DNA of 34,477 bases from a virus, in IMG/VR virus record IMGVR_UViG_3300023219_000110, positions 1 through 34,477 of that record. One strand, 5' to 3'. This document shows positions 23,140-29,680 of this stretch, one piece after another. The notes beneath the pieces are model-generated. The model did not search any database and was not told where the DNA came from. It saw only the letters and a program-made list of their open reading frames with translations. The position numbers and the translations under genes were made by a program. Every line of letters begins with the position of its first letter. Position 1 is the stretch's first letter.

Positions 23140-23388
23140 ATGAACGAATTTAAATTTGATAATGGCAGCAAAGCAAAGAGTAACATTACGGGCTTTAAAG
23201 GCATGATTACAGCTAGGGCTGATCATCTATATGGATGCAATCGCTATCATTTGACGCCACCTGTGAACAAAGAGGGCGAATTGCCTGAAGGATATTGGTT
23301 TGATGAGGATGAGTTGATCATTACTAAAGCCAAAGTTCTTGAGAGAAAAAATAATGATCGCGGTGGATTTCCAAGTTCAATTAAATAA
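23140..23388 (+). CDS. Conserved small phage protein, 82 aa
   Basis: ATG 23140 with GGAG upstream. It reads DNGSKAKSNITGFKGMITAR, then DHLYGCNRYHLTPPVNKEGE and YWFDEDELIITKAK. This pattern (vtGf.G.vtar..y..GCn.y.v.P.......  .WfDE..L) is widespread in phages as an unnamed family, probably an SH3-like beta protein. Function unknown. Followed by a strong terminator, so it closes the PR-cro transcript unless read-through occurs. Confidence 0.75.
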   Translation: MNEFKFDNGSKAKSNITGFKGMITARADHLYGCNRYHLTPPVNKEGELPEGYWFDEDELIITKAKVLERKNNDRGGFPSSIK

Positions 23389-23422
23389 TTAACACACACC
23401 TATTCAAGAAAGAAGGTGAGCT

Positions 23423-23483
23423 GGCGGCCCCTTAAGGTGATATAAAATTATAAGAGCTTATATTACTGGGGCCGTCTTTTTTT
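23423..23483 (+). terminator. Intrinsic terminator of the immediate-early PR transcript
   Basis: GGCGGCCCC (23423-23431) pairs with GGGGCCGTC (23468-23476), 9 bp with one G-U, followed by seven T. The 36-nt loop can itself fold (ATAA/TTAT). The early genes downstream would need read-through or antitermination. Confidence 0.85.
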
Positions 23484-23495
23484 GGAGAACGAAGG

Positions 23496-23585
23496 ATGAA
23501 TTTTTTTAGAAATTTGATAATATTGTCGATAGTTAGTTTAGGGTTATGGGCTATGGGCTTTATTTTTCTGGTGATGCTATTATGA
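23496..23585 (+). CDS. Single-helix membrane peptide, 29 aa
   Basis: ATG 23496 follows GGAG by 8 nt, directly after the terminator, and its stop overlaps the nuclease start (ATGA). The peptide MNFFRNLIILSIVSLGLWAM continues with GFIFLVMLL, one membrane helix. Function unknown; it may serve mainly to couple translation. Confidence 0.5.
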   Translation: MNFFRNLIILSIVSLGLWAMGFIFLVMLL

Positions 23586-23977
23586 AAGAATCGGCTTTAC
23601 AAAAATTAATCATTCAATGGTGTCGGTCGCATATTAAAGAGGATGTGCTTTATTGGGCTACATCTAATGAACGGAAAGCCAAACCTCAACATATGGCAGC
23701 TTTGAAGGCCATGGGGATGCTTCCGGGGGTTAGTGATTTAATATTCTTATTCTGCGATGATATTGGATTAGAGGCAATATTTATTGAGTTAAAACGTCCT
23801 GCTTCATATAAAATGGGCAGACGCGGTAAACAGATTATTAATATTCCTGGCGGCATTCAATCTGATAGACAAAAGGATTTTCAAAAACGACTTGAAAATA
23901 TTGGTGGCACTTATGTTTTGATTGATAATTTAAAGCATTTTATATGCCTTATAAGAAATTATGGATTGGAGAAATAA
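23582..23977 (+). CDS. VRR-NUC domain nuclease
   Basis: 131 aa, a minimal stand-alone VRR-NUC (PD-(D/E)XK superfamily). Visible core residues are the aspartate in GMLPGVSDLIFL (about residue 62), E-x-K in AIFIELKRP (about 77-79), and Q in GGIQSDRQKDFQKRLENIGG (about 104), the last being the conserved Q in the helix after the catalytic strand. The family includes Holliday-junction and flap nucleases; phage members are often in replication modules. Confidence 0.88.
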   Translation: MKESALQKLIIQWCRSHIKEDVLYWATSNERKAKPQHMAALKAMGMLPGVSDLIFLFCDDIGLEAIFIELKRPASYKMGRRGKQIINIPGGIQSDRQKDFQKRLENIGGTYVLIDNLKHFICLIRNYGLEK

Positions 23978-24508
23978 ATGATACGCAAAAATATGCGCCT
24001 AGCAGATCATCATGACGAAATTGTTCGGCTGGCTAAAATCTATTCATGCAAAGAGGTCGCCAAAAAGCTTGGTATAAATAAAGATTCGCTTCCCGGATAT
24101 GGCCGCAGACAAGGAATTAAATTTAATACTGCATTTGTGTCAGGATTTTATAATGGGATTCCCGTGGATGAGATACGAGCATTTGCAAAAATTCATACCA
24201 TTAAAGAGATAGCCGAGAAATATGAATTTGATGAACAAGCTTTTAGAACTTATGCGAATATCAATGGGATTAAATACGCAGCAATTATTTATAACCCAAA
24301 AACGCCCAGGACCATAAAAAAGCATAAAAGAATAACCAAAGATGAAAAAGAAAAAACCCTAATTAAACTCAGAAGAAAATTTTCCAATGTTTATCCGGAA
24401 TTTAAAGATGCGGGAAGAACAATACGATATACAGGAAGGCATCATGTTGACAATAGAGTTTTTGAGACCTGGGATCTATTAATAGAATTTGCCAAATCAC
24501 ATATTTAA
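23978..24508 (+). CDS. Protein with two tandem helix-turn-helix units
   Basis: 176 aa with GGAG site. Residues about 13-50 (DEIVRLAKIYSCKEVAKKLG, then INKDSLPGYGRRQGIKFN) and about 64-100 (DEIRAFAKIHTIKEIAEKYE, then FDEQAFRTYANINGIKYA) are clearly two copies of the same unit, each an HTH of the kind in which a short helix ending in G/N-I-K is the recognition part. A basic linker (KTPRTIKKHKRITKDEKEK) and a C-terminal helical segment follow. Likely DNA binding; regulation or origin recognition are options. Confidence 0.65.
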   Translation: MIRKNMRLADHHDEIVRLAKIYSCKEVAKKLGINKDSLPGYGRRQGIKFNTAFVSGFYNGIPVDEIRAFAKIHTIKEIAEKYEFDEQAFRTYANINGIKYAAIIYNPKTPRTIKKHKRITKDEKEKTLIKLRRKFSNVYPEFKDAGRTIRYTGRHHVDNRVFETWDLLIEFAKSHI

Positions 24509-24517
24509 GGAAGAGAG

Positions 24518-24712
24518 ATGAACACCTTAATTCAATTTATCATAAACCTGGGGCCGTTTTCGTTTGGGTTTATTGTATCTATTCTTATAATTCCGAGCGT
24601 ATATTTATGGACGTTTGTTTTATTCAAGGATAAGAAATTTTCATTTGCGATGGCAATATTATACTACATTGTATTTTTGATTCTGGTTTGGATTATGGGA
24701 CCATGGAAATGA
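24518..24712 (+). CDS. Two-helix membrane protein, 64 aa
   Basis: AAGGA precedes ATG 24518. Two membrane segments: PFSFGFIVSILIIPSVYLWT and FAMAILYYIVFLILVWIMG, with a short LFKDKKF loop. No family recognised. Stop overlaps the following start as ATGA. Confidence 0.6.
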   Translation: MNTLIQFIINLGPFSFGFIVSILIIPSVYLWTFVLFKDKKFSFAMAILYYIVFLILVWIMGPWK

Positions 24713-24879
24713 TTATACAAATACCAACCGATTTGAATATCCGGCATCTGTCAGAAACAATGTATGACTTAAACGATAAACTTAAATTGGGTTTGGCCGA
24801 TGATAAAGATCTTGATGATGCCTGCTTTAATTTTAGCAAGGTTTTGGCCGCATTTGATAAGATGAAAAGGCTTCATTAA
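24709..24879 (+). CDS. Hypothetical helical protein, 56 aa
   Basis: ATG 24709 overlaps the previous stop (ATGA) and has GGGA 8 nt upstream; earlier in-frame starts (TTG 24688, ATG 24703) are less well placed. Product: MIIQIPTDLNIRHLSETMYD, then LNDKLKLGLADDKDLDDACF and a C-terminal helix. Unknown family. Confidence 0.6.
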   Translation: MIIQIPTDLNIRHLSETMYDLNDKLKLGLADDKDLDDACFNFSKVLAAFDKMKRLH

Positions 24880-24883
24880 GGAG

Positions 24884-24926
24884 GGGCGCCCGCCAGGAGA
24901 GAATGGGGAGGAACTGGCAGACGCCC
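24884..24926 (+). other. Hairpin with a purine-rich, start-codon-containing loop
   Basis: GGGCG (24884-24888)/CGCCC (24922-24926) and GCCAG (24892-24896)/CTGGC (24914-24918), separated by a symmetric 3x3 internal loop. The 17-nt loop GAGAGAATGGGGAGGAA holds a Shine-Dalgarno-like AGGAGAG edge and an ATG (24903) opening a 28-codon ORF to 24989. The loop segment TGGGGAGG (24904-24911) is exactly complementary to CCTCCCCA in the loop of the small RNA at 33903-33910. Confidence 0.5.
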
Positions 24927-24972
24927 AAGATGAATGCGATATTTATTCAAGGAGAAATTTTAGGAGAAGAGA

Positions 24973-25146
24973 ATGATTGTAAGACATGAATGGGCAGAAG
25001 GTGAGATAGATTATTTTTGCCGTTGGTATCCAGTCCTTCCAATGGAAAATTTGATATTAAGAATGCACTTTATATTTGGTAATTTAAAACCGGCCCCATA
25101 TTTGTATCATCGTGCAAGTTGGTGGGGCGTGAAGAAGTACAGATAA
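24973..25146 (+). CDS. Hypothetical aromatic-rich protein, 57 aa
   Basis: AGGAGAAGAG precedes ATG 24973. Product: MIVRHEWAEGEIDYFCRWYP, then VLPMENLILRMHFIFGNLKP and RASWWGVKKYR. Unusual in its high tryptophan/tyrosine content. Its TAA overlaps the methyltransferase ATG (TAATG), indicating coupling. No family recognised. Confidence 0.6.
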   Translation: MIVRHEWAEGEIDYFCRWYPVLPMENLILRMHFIFGNLKPAPYLYHRASWWGVKKYR

Positions 25147-25898
25147 TGATACACAAAGAAACAATAATTGGAGATTGCCGCCTTTTGTTGGGGGATTGTC
25201 TTAAGATTATGCCGACATTGGATAAAGTTGATTGTGTCGCAACAGACCCGCCTTACCTTCTTACCTATGGTGGCCCACATGGATCTATGGGGGGTAAATT
25301 ATCAAATGAAAATTATGATAATAAAGGAGGTATAATAAATTGTAAAATTGATTGGCTTGATTTTATGCCACCTATCTTTGCATCCCTTAAAGACCGCGCC
25401 CATGCTTATATCATGTGCAATAACCGACATATTCAAAACATGCTTACGAGCGCGGAATCATCTGGATTTAAGTTTCATAACTTTCTTGTATGGGATAAAG
25501 GCACAGCAACACCTAATCGCTGGTATATGAAAAATCTTGAATTTACGGGTTTTTTCTATAAAGGAAAAGCCTTTTTCATAAATGATTGTGGATCTAAACA
25601 GTTGCATAGAATCCCGAATATACTTAACGCAAAACATCCGACAGAAAAACCACAAGAATTAATGCGGGTATATATCGAAAATTCCACTAAACGATCAGAA
25701 ACAGTTTTAGATCCATTTATGGGGGTGGCAAGTACGGGTGTTGCTTGCGTTAAATCAGGCCGTAAATTTATAGGAATAGAGCTTGACCCGGAATATTATG
25801 AAATAGCATGTGAAAGAATCCGCAAAGCATATGAACAGCCTGATTTATTCATCGCCCCGCCAGAAAAATTAACACAATCACAAATGTTTGAGGATTAA
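25146..25898 (+). CDS. DNA methyltransferase, beta-class (N6-adenine or N4-cytosine)
   Basis: 250 aa from ATG 25146. Catalytic motif IV TDPPY is at residues 33-37, followed by the target-recognition part, then HPTEKP at 164-169 and the SAM-binding motif I DPFMGVASTG at 189-198. Motif IV before motif I defines the beta class. DPPY is typical of N6-adenine enzymes but does not exclude N4-cytosine. No restriction enzyme lies nearby, so it is an orphan methyltransferase that may protect phage DNA or mark replicating DNA. The tail QPDLFIAPPEKLTQSQMFED is usual for phage members. Confidence 0.9.
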   Translation: MIHKETIIGDCRLLLGDCLKIMPTLDKVDCVATDPPYLLTYGGPHGSMGGKLSNENYDNKGGIINCKIDWLDFMPPIFASLKDRAHAYIMCNNRHIQNMLTSAESSGFKFHNFLVWDKGTATPNRWYMKNLEFTGFFYKGKAFFINDCGSKQLHRIPNILNAKHPTEKPQELMRVYIENSTKRSETVLDPFMGVASTGVACVKSGRKFIGIELDPEYYEIACERIRKAYEQPDLFIAPPEKLTQSQMFED

Positions 25899-26102
25899 AT
25901 GCAAACCCGAACTTATAGCATCATAGAAACCGCCACAAGCACCGCAATAGGCTTTCTGATATCATTTGTACTCACATTGTACGTACTGCCATTGTGGGGC
26001 TTTAAGCCGACTATGGGACAAGCCTGGGAGATCACTTGTATATTTACCATTGCCAGCTTGGTGCGGGGATATGTGGTTCGGCGGATTTTTAATGGGAAAT
26101 GA
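25899..26102 (+). CDS. DUF7220-like membrane protein
   Basis: 67 aa. SIIETATSTAIGFLISFVLTLYVLPLW (first membrane helix), GFKPTMGQAWEITCIFTIAS and LVRGYVVRRIFN (second helix with basic end). This is a widespread small phage family seen near replication or methylase genes; function unknown. Begins one base after the methyltransferase stop. Confidence 0.75.
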   Translation: MQTRTYSIIETATSTAIGFLISFVLTLYVLPLWGFKPTMGQAWEITCIFTIASLVRGYVVRRIFNGK

Positions 26103-26518
26103 ACTTGATTAAAGCAGAAATATCTGTAAAATAGGAAACGCCCATGTGGTTTACTCTCGGAAAGGTTTCCCACACAGGCGTATAACTAAAAAGCAATAGC
26201 ATTATATCCTGTCTTTTTAGCTATTACAAGCACAAAATCCTTCCGAATGCCATTTTAATAGGGCTTAAACTAATTATGTTACTGGCGATGTGACCGATCG
26301 TGCTTACCAGGGTATATGGATAAGCGATAAACTAGAATAACGTACGGTGTTAGTCTGTGAAAGCAGTACCGGGGGTAGGTGGCTCTACCATATCAAAGGC
26401 ATCTAGTATAAACCAGTGATTAAAGTAATACCTCTGAGCATAAACGGCTTGTCTCTAACCATACCGGGTTAAGACGGTCATAAAGACAACTATGTCAATT
26501 TAACAAGGGATGAAGAGA
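26103..26518 (+). ncRNA. Second long non-coding structured block, 416 nt
   Basis: I find no convincing gene here; only a 13-codon ORF (ATG 26144) with AGGA upstream. Complementary segments are numerous. CGCC/GGCG around TGTGG/CCACA (26139-26180) is capped by GGAA/TTCC. CTAAAAAG (26186-26193) pairs with CTTTTTAG (26213-26220), while loop AATAG (26195-26199) pairs with CTATT (26221-26225), which together make an H-type pseudoknot. Others are AAGCAC/GTGCTT (26228/26300), ATATGG/CCATAT (26314/26388), GGTAG/CTACC near 26375-26389, TAACC/GGTTA (26456/26467) and GACA/TGTC near 26486-26497. GGAAAC/GTTTCC offers an alternative fold of the first hairpin. The block precedes the replication genes, so a structured leader or an origin are both possible. 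These pairings are read by eye and not energy-tested. Confidence 0.4.
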
Positions 26519-26692
26519 ATGAATGCAGTGACCAAATTCTATTGCGATTGGTGCAAAAAAGAAATTCTTGATGATGATTTGTCTTGGCATGATGAACGCA
26601 ATAATGATTTTTGTTCGCCAAAATGTCGTGATGATTACGAACTTACCACATGTAAGCACAGAAAAGGAAAGAGAGATGGAAGAAGCGTTTGA
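26519..26692 (+). CDS. Small zinc-finger protein
   Basis: 57 aa from ATG 26519; ATG 26510 is too close to AAGGG. FYCDWCKKEI and DFCSPKCRDDY supply two CxxC-type pairs in the order of FCS/MYM-like treble-clef fingers. Probably DNA or protein binding. It overlaps the following gene by 17 bp and heads the replication cluster. Confidence 0.65.
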   Translation: MNAVTKFYCDWCKKEILDDDLSWHDERNNDFCSPKCRDDYELTTCKHRKGKRDGRSV

Positions 26693-26924
26693 TAAATTTT
26701 GGTCCATTTATCCACGGCGAGTGGGCAAGAGAGCAGCACAATTAAAGTTCCGCAAAGCATGTGAACGAGCATCTATATCTGATATAATGAAGGGGCTTAA
26801 AAAGGCTGTAATCAGATTTAGGGATACAGAACCACAATTTATTCCGCATCCTGCAACTTGGTTACATCAAGATAGATGGTTAGATGAGCCGGAAAAACCT
26901 AAAAAGCCATGTTGGATGCTATGA
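26676..26924 (+). CDS. Replisome-organiser C-terminal domain protein, 82 aa
   Basis: ATG 26676 with AGGAAAGAG upstream. FDKFWSIYPRRVGKRAAQLK at residues 5-24 and FIPHPATWLHQDRWLDEP near 57-74 form the domain usually found at the C-terminus of phage replication initiators (F..FW..YP.r.gK..A...f...., then fiPhp.tWL...rWlDe). Here it stands alone without the N-terminal winged helix, so it may be only the helicase-contact module. Followed at once by the primase zinc domain (ATGA overlap). Confidence 0.78.
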   Translation: MEEAFDKFWSIYPRRVGKRAAQLKFRKACERASISDIMKGLKKAVIRFRDTEPQFIPHPATWLHQDRWLDEPEKPKKPCWML

Positions 26925-27232
26925 AATCAATAAGTGAAATATTAAGCAACCAACGAATAGAATTATCAAATCGTGGACAGGGCAATCATAAAGCCCTGTG
27001 CCCACAGTGTAGTCACACCAGAAGGAATAAGCGCGAACGGTGCTTATCAGTAAGGATAAATGATGAAGGATGTGTTTGGCACTGTCACCACTGCGCCTGG
27101 ACAGGCGGAGAACGCTTTGACGACAGCAGCAGAGAAATGGTTCATAAGTCGAGGCATAGAACCAGAAACAGCAATAGCCTCGGGGATATACACAGATCAA
27201 GGCGGCGGAACACTGGTCTTCCCGTTTCTTGA
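26921..27232 (+). CDS. Primase zinc-binding domain, separate reading frame
   Basis: 103 aa from ATG 26921. Residues 1-65 are the zinc domain of a T7 gp4-like primase, with C27/C30 (LCPQC) and C55/C58 (WHCHHC) followed by AWTGG. From about residue 66 the sequence becomes arginine- and serine-rich and loses resemblance, while the matching continuation (ALTTAAEKWFISRGI) is in the +1 frame of the next ORF. So the primase is split near 27105-27118, by an indel in this genome, by a sequencing error, or by recoding. If real, the zinc domain works in trans. Confidence 0.7.
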   Translation: MKSISEILSNQRIELSNRGQGNHKALCPQCSHTRRNKRERCLSVRINDEGCVWHCHHCAWTGGERFDDSSREMVHKSRHRTRNSNSLGDIHRSRRRNTGLPVS

Positions 27233-28538
27233 GAATGGTATTTCAGTAAATGAAAAATACCGCAGGAAAGGTAAGGCGTTTAGTCAACAGAAAGATGGCA
27301 AGCGAACCTTTTGGAATTGGCAGGGGCTTGAATTAGCAGCATTAGAGCAAAAACCTCTTTTGATATGTGAGGGGGAAATGGATGCTCTATCAGCTATTGA
27401 GGCGGGTTATCCTTGGGCGGTGTCTGTACCAGATGGTGCGCCACAAAAGCGGAGTGACTTTTACTCGCGGGATGAGGATCAAAAATTTAAGTTCATTTGG
27501 AATAACGAAAGTTTGCTTGATAAGGTCGGAACTATCATCCTGGCCGGAGATAATGACGAACCTGGCAAAGTTTTAAATCACGAATTGCAAAAACGATTGG
27601 GCGCGGAACGGTGCAAATTCATTAGCTATCCAGATGGCTGTAAGGATTTGAACGATGTTCTGGTTAAATTTGGCAAGCAAGGCGTCATGGAGGCGGTGCT
27701 TAAGGCGAAGAACTACCCAATTGTGGGGCTGTACCGTCCCGACGAATTTCCCCCTATCCCAAAGGCCTTAAAACAGCCCTATTCAACGGGCATGGGCTGG
27801 CAACACGATCAGCATATCAAAATTCTACTTGGTAAATTCATGGTGGTTTCTGGAATACCTGGACACGGGAAATCGGAGTGGGCAGATAGTTTAGTTTTAA
27901 ATCTGGCTATAAAGCATGATTGGAAAATATGCGTTTGTTCAACAGAAATCGACAATGAAGAATATGAGGAAAATACAATCAGGCGAAAATTGCGCCGCCC
28001 ATTGGATAAGGTTGGCAAGGATGAGCCGGAAAAAGCAAAACAATTTTATCAGAATCATTATGTTTTTGTGACGAATAATACAATGAATTCTGATATTGAA
28101 TTAACGATTGAAAAGCTAATTGATCTGGCAGAGATTGCTATTATCAGGGATGGATGCAAAGTTCTATTATTAGATCCCTGGAATGAAATTGAACATAAGC
28201 GCGGATCAGAGGAAAACGAAACTGAGTATACGGGCAGGGCGATAAGGATGCTTAAGAAATTAGCGCGCCAGTATCATGTATTAGTTATCGTTGTAGCACA
28301 TCCAAAAATGCCGCCAATGGGAAAGCCGCAATGCCCAAATCTATATAGCATATCAGGATCAGCAAATTGGGCAAATAAAGCAGATTATGGTGTGATATTA
28401 TGGCGGGAAGATTTAACAAACAATTCAAGCGAAGTAAGGATAGCCAAGATTAAACGTCATGGGCCGATGGGCAAGCCTGGATCTATTTATGTTAAGCTGG
28501 ATGAATACACGCGGAATTACGAAGAAGAATCGCTTTAA
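27063..28538 (+). CDS. TOPRIM primase-helicase (DnaB/Twinkle/T7 gp4-like), zinc domain in other frame
   Basis: About 491 aa. ATG 27063 has AAGGA 6 nt upstream (27060 is an alternative), so it can be made independently. The TOPRIM part includes LLICEGEMDALSAIEAG (about 96-112) and IILAGDNDEPGK (about 158-169). The RecA-type helicase part has Walker A VSGIPGHGKSEWADSL (about 261-276), ICVCSTEIDNEE, Walker B KVLLLDPWNEIEH (about 363-375), VIVVAHPKMPP and SGSANWANKADYGVILWRE. The order matches T7 gp4/Twinkle enzymes that unwind DNA and make primers. Without its zinc domain it would resemble T7 gp4B. First residues up to about 17 are probably not part of the conserved protein. Confidence 0.92.
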   Translation: MKDVFGTVTTAPGQAENALTTAAEKWFISRGIEPETAIASGIYTDQGGGTLVFPFLENGISVNEKYRRKGKAFSQQKDGKRTFWNWQGLELAALEQKPLLICEGEMDALSAIEAGYPWAVSVPDGAPQKRSDFYSRDEDQKFKFIWNNESLLDKVGTIILAGDNDEPGKVLNHELQKRLGAERCKFISYPDGCKDLNDVLVKFGKQGVMEAVLKAKNYPIVGLYRPDEFPPIPKALKQPYSTGMGWQHDQHIKILLGKFMVVSGIPGHGKSEWADSLVLNLAIKHDWKICVCSTEIDNEEYEENTIRRKLRRPLDKVGKDEPEKAKQFYQNHYVFVTNNTMNSDIELTIEKLIDLAEIAIIRDGCKVLLLDPWNEIEHKRGSEENETEYTGRAIRMLKKLARQYHVLVIVVAHPKMPPMGKPQCPNLYSISGSANWANKADYGVILWREDLTNNSSEVRIAKIKRHGPMGKPGSIYVKLDEYTRNYEEESL

Positions 28539-28618
28539 TGGCCCATATCGCCAGAATGATAGAAGAGAGTAATCCAGGACAAGATCCAAGATATAAATAT
28601 CATACGCAAAAACATTGA
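28538..28618 (+). CDS. Coupled mini-ORF after the helicase, 26 aa
   Basis: ATG 28538 overlaps the helicase stop as TAATG. Product begins MAHIARMIEESNPGQDPRYK and ends YHTQKH. Just before the terminator of this operon. Supported only by the coupling and position. Confidence 0.35.
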   Translation: MAHIARMIEESNPGQDPRYKYHTQKH

Positions 28619-28633
28619 CGACAAACAAATTGT

Positions 28634-28660
28634 CCCCCGGCGATAAACCGAGGGCTTTTT
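28634..28660 (+). terminator. Intrinsic terminator of the rightward replication operon
   Basis: CCCCCGG (28634-28640) pairs with CCGAGGG (28648-28654), with one C-A mismatch, over a 7-nt loop, followed by C then TTTTTATT. On the opposite strand there is no T-tract, so leftward genes are less clearly terminated here. Confidence 0.75.
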
Positions 28661-28675
28661 ATTATCTGTAACGGT

Positions 28676-28688
28676 GGGCGTTTGTGTT
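28676..28688 (-). repeat. Gene-boundary 13-mer, copy 1 (AACACAAACGCCC)
   Basis: Lies 3' of the last leftward gene's stop with no gene after it, so the element goes with gene ends as well as starts. Confidence 0.75.
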
Positions 28689-28690
28689 GA

Positions 28691-28912
28691 TTATTTAATT
28701 AAACAATGTATAGAAATACAAAATGCCGGAAAGGATGACGCTACAAATCCCGATAAAAATATTATTAATAAACTTGCCTCGCCAATCGTGTTTGTTATTA
28801 GATAGGCTAAAATTATTGTTAGTGTTGGCCATAATATAGCAACAACACGAAACCATAGTAACTCAACATCTAACTTAGTAGTTTTTCCAGTCCATTTATT
28901 GCTATCGATCAT
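28691..28912 (-). CDS. Two-helix membrane protein, 73 aa
   Basis: Last gene of the leftward cassette run. Polar N-terminus (MIDSNKWTGKTTKLDVELLW) followed by two membrane segments (VVAILWPTLTIILAYLITN and ASLLIIFLSGFVASSFPAF). No family recognised. Preceded by AAGAGAAAGACG and the boundary 13-mer, followed by another copy. Confidence 0.6.
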   Translation of the reverse strand: MIDSNKWTGKTTKLDVELLWFRVVAILWPTLTIILAYLITNTIGEASLLIIFLSGFVASSFPAFCISIHCLIK

Positions 28913-28924
28913 CGTCTTTCTCTT

Positions 28925-28937
28925 GGGCGTTAGTGTT
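28925..28937 (-). repeat. Gene-boundary 13-mer, copy 2 (AACACTAACGCCC)
   Basis: Sits 4 nt after the stop of the 28942-29268 gene and 12 nt before the ATG of the next. Confidence 0.8.
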
Positions 28938-28941
28938 TAAT

Positions 28942-29268
28942 TTAAATATCATAATGAATATAAGTAAACTTATCTAAAATTAATTTTTTGAAATCAGCAT
29001 CAATTTTCATTTTACCTATATATATTTTTAGTCTATTGATTGCTTCAGTTCTATTCACTTTCTGGTCAATCCAAGCTTCACTCTTTTGGCACTTTTCGAT
29101 TGGTTGAGTTCTCATAAAATTAGGAAAAAAATGAAGCATCATACCACACTCGAATTTTCTATATTCGTTATGGTGTCCCGTGCAATGAAGGGAATTTATT
29201 TTTTCTTCAACAACCTCACCACATCCACAATCAGGGCAAGAAGTTTCTTTTATATCCTTAATATTCAT
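28942..29268 (-). CDS. Zinc-ribbon-like small protein, 108 aa
   Basis: N-terminal SCPDCGCGEVVEEKINSLHC with further cysteine and histidines (CTGHHNEYRKFECG) suggests a zinc-binding domain at residues 10-45. The C-terminal half is helical (WIDQKVNRTEAINRLKIYIG). Function unknown. AAAGGGA ribosome site before ATG 29268. Confidence 0.65.
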   Translation of the reverse strand: MNIKDIKETSCPDCGCGEVVEEKINSLHCTGHHNEYRKFECGMMLHFFPNFMRTQPIEKCQKSEAWIDQKVNRTEAINRLKIYIGKMKIDADFKKLILDKFTYIHYDI

Positions 29269-29284
29269 GTCATTCCCTTTCAGT

Positions 29285-29297
29285 GGGCGTTTGTGTT
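29285..29297 (-). repeat. Gene-boundary 13-mer, copy 3 (AACACAAACGCCC)
   Basis: Its first two bases are part of the TAA stop (29298-29296) of the upstream gene. Confidence 0.8.
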
Positions 29298-29655
29298 AGA
29301 TTTCTTCACCGACATAGAAGAGCGTAGGTTCTACATTTTCCTCATATCTCATGTATCCTATAAACGTTTTCTCTCCGTAGTTAAGCTTAACATGCGGTTT
29401 CAATAGATCGACAAATGCCTCAATATCGCGCTCATAATTTTTTAAATCCCCCTTGCACAGCAAAGACCACTGCTTGCTGATCTCATCGAACTCGGCATAA
29501 AAGGCCGAAGTGTTAGGCGTGTAATATGACATATTGCAACACAGTGGGCGACTATCGCAGTCGCCTTTAATATATGCTATGAGGCCGTCTACAACCTCTT
29601 TCGGTGTTCCTTCTTTCAGATCAACGTTAAAGTAAACCTCGGTATACATTCCCAC
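29296..29655 (-). CDS. Hypothetical protein of a small phage family, 119 aa
   Basis: Likely starts with GTG 29655 (GGGAGA 6 nt upstream, matching the spacing in sister cassettes); ATG 29649 is the alternative. MYTEVYFNVDLKEGTPKEVV, then CNMSYYTPNTSAFYAEFDEI and CKGDLKNYERDIEAFVDLL. Unnamed phage proteins beginning MGMYTE are known to me; they look like compact alpha/beta proteins. Function unknown. Confidence 0.65.
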   Translation of the reverse strand: MGMYTEVYFNVDLKEGTPKEVVDGLIAYIKGDCDSRPLCCNMSYYTPNTSAFYAEFDEISKQWSLLCKGDLKNYERDIEAFVDLLKPHVKLNYGEKTFIGYMRYEENVEPTLFYVGEEI

Positions 29656-29667
29656 AGTCTTTCTCCC

Positions 29668-29680
29668 GGGCGTTAGTGTT
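29668..29680 (-). repeat. Gene-boundary 13-mer, copy 4 (AACACTAACGCCC)
   Basis: Overlaps the TAA of the 29679-29909 gene and is followed directly by GGGAGA and a GTG start. Confidence 0.8.

Noticed and set aside
26332-26356. Group I intron core (ACTA / TAGTC-like words) in the non-coding block
   Set aside because: Only four pairing bases, too little sequence between the two words for P3' and P8, and no interrupted gene on either side.
27105-27120. prfB-like programmed +1 site in the split primase
   Set aside because: The CTTTGA-like string is not in the needed phase and no in-frame stop follows it; plain split or indel is simpler.
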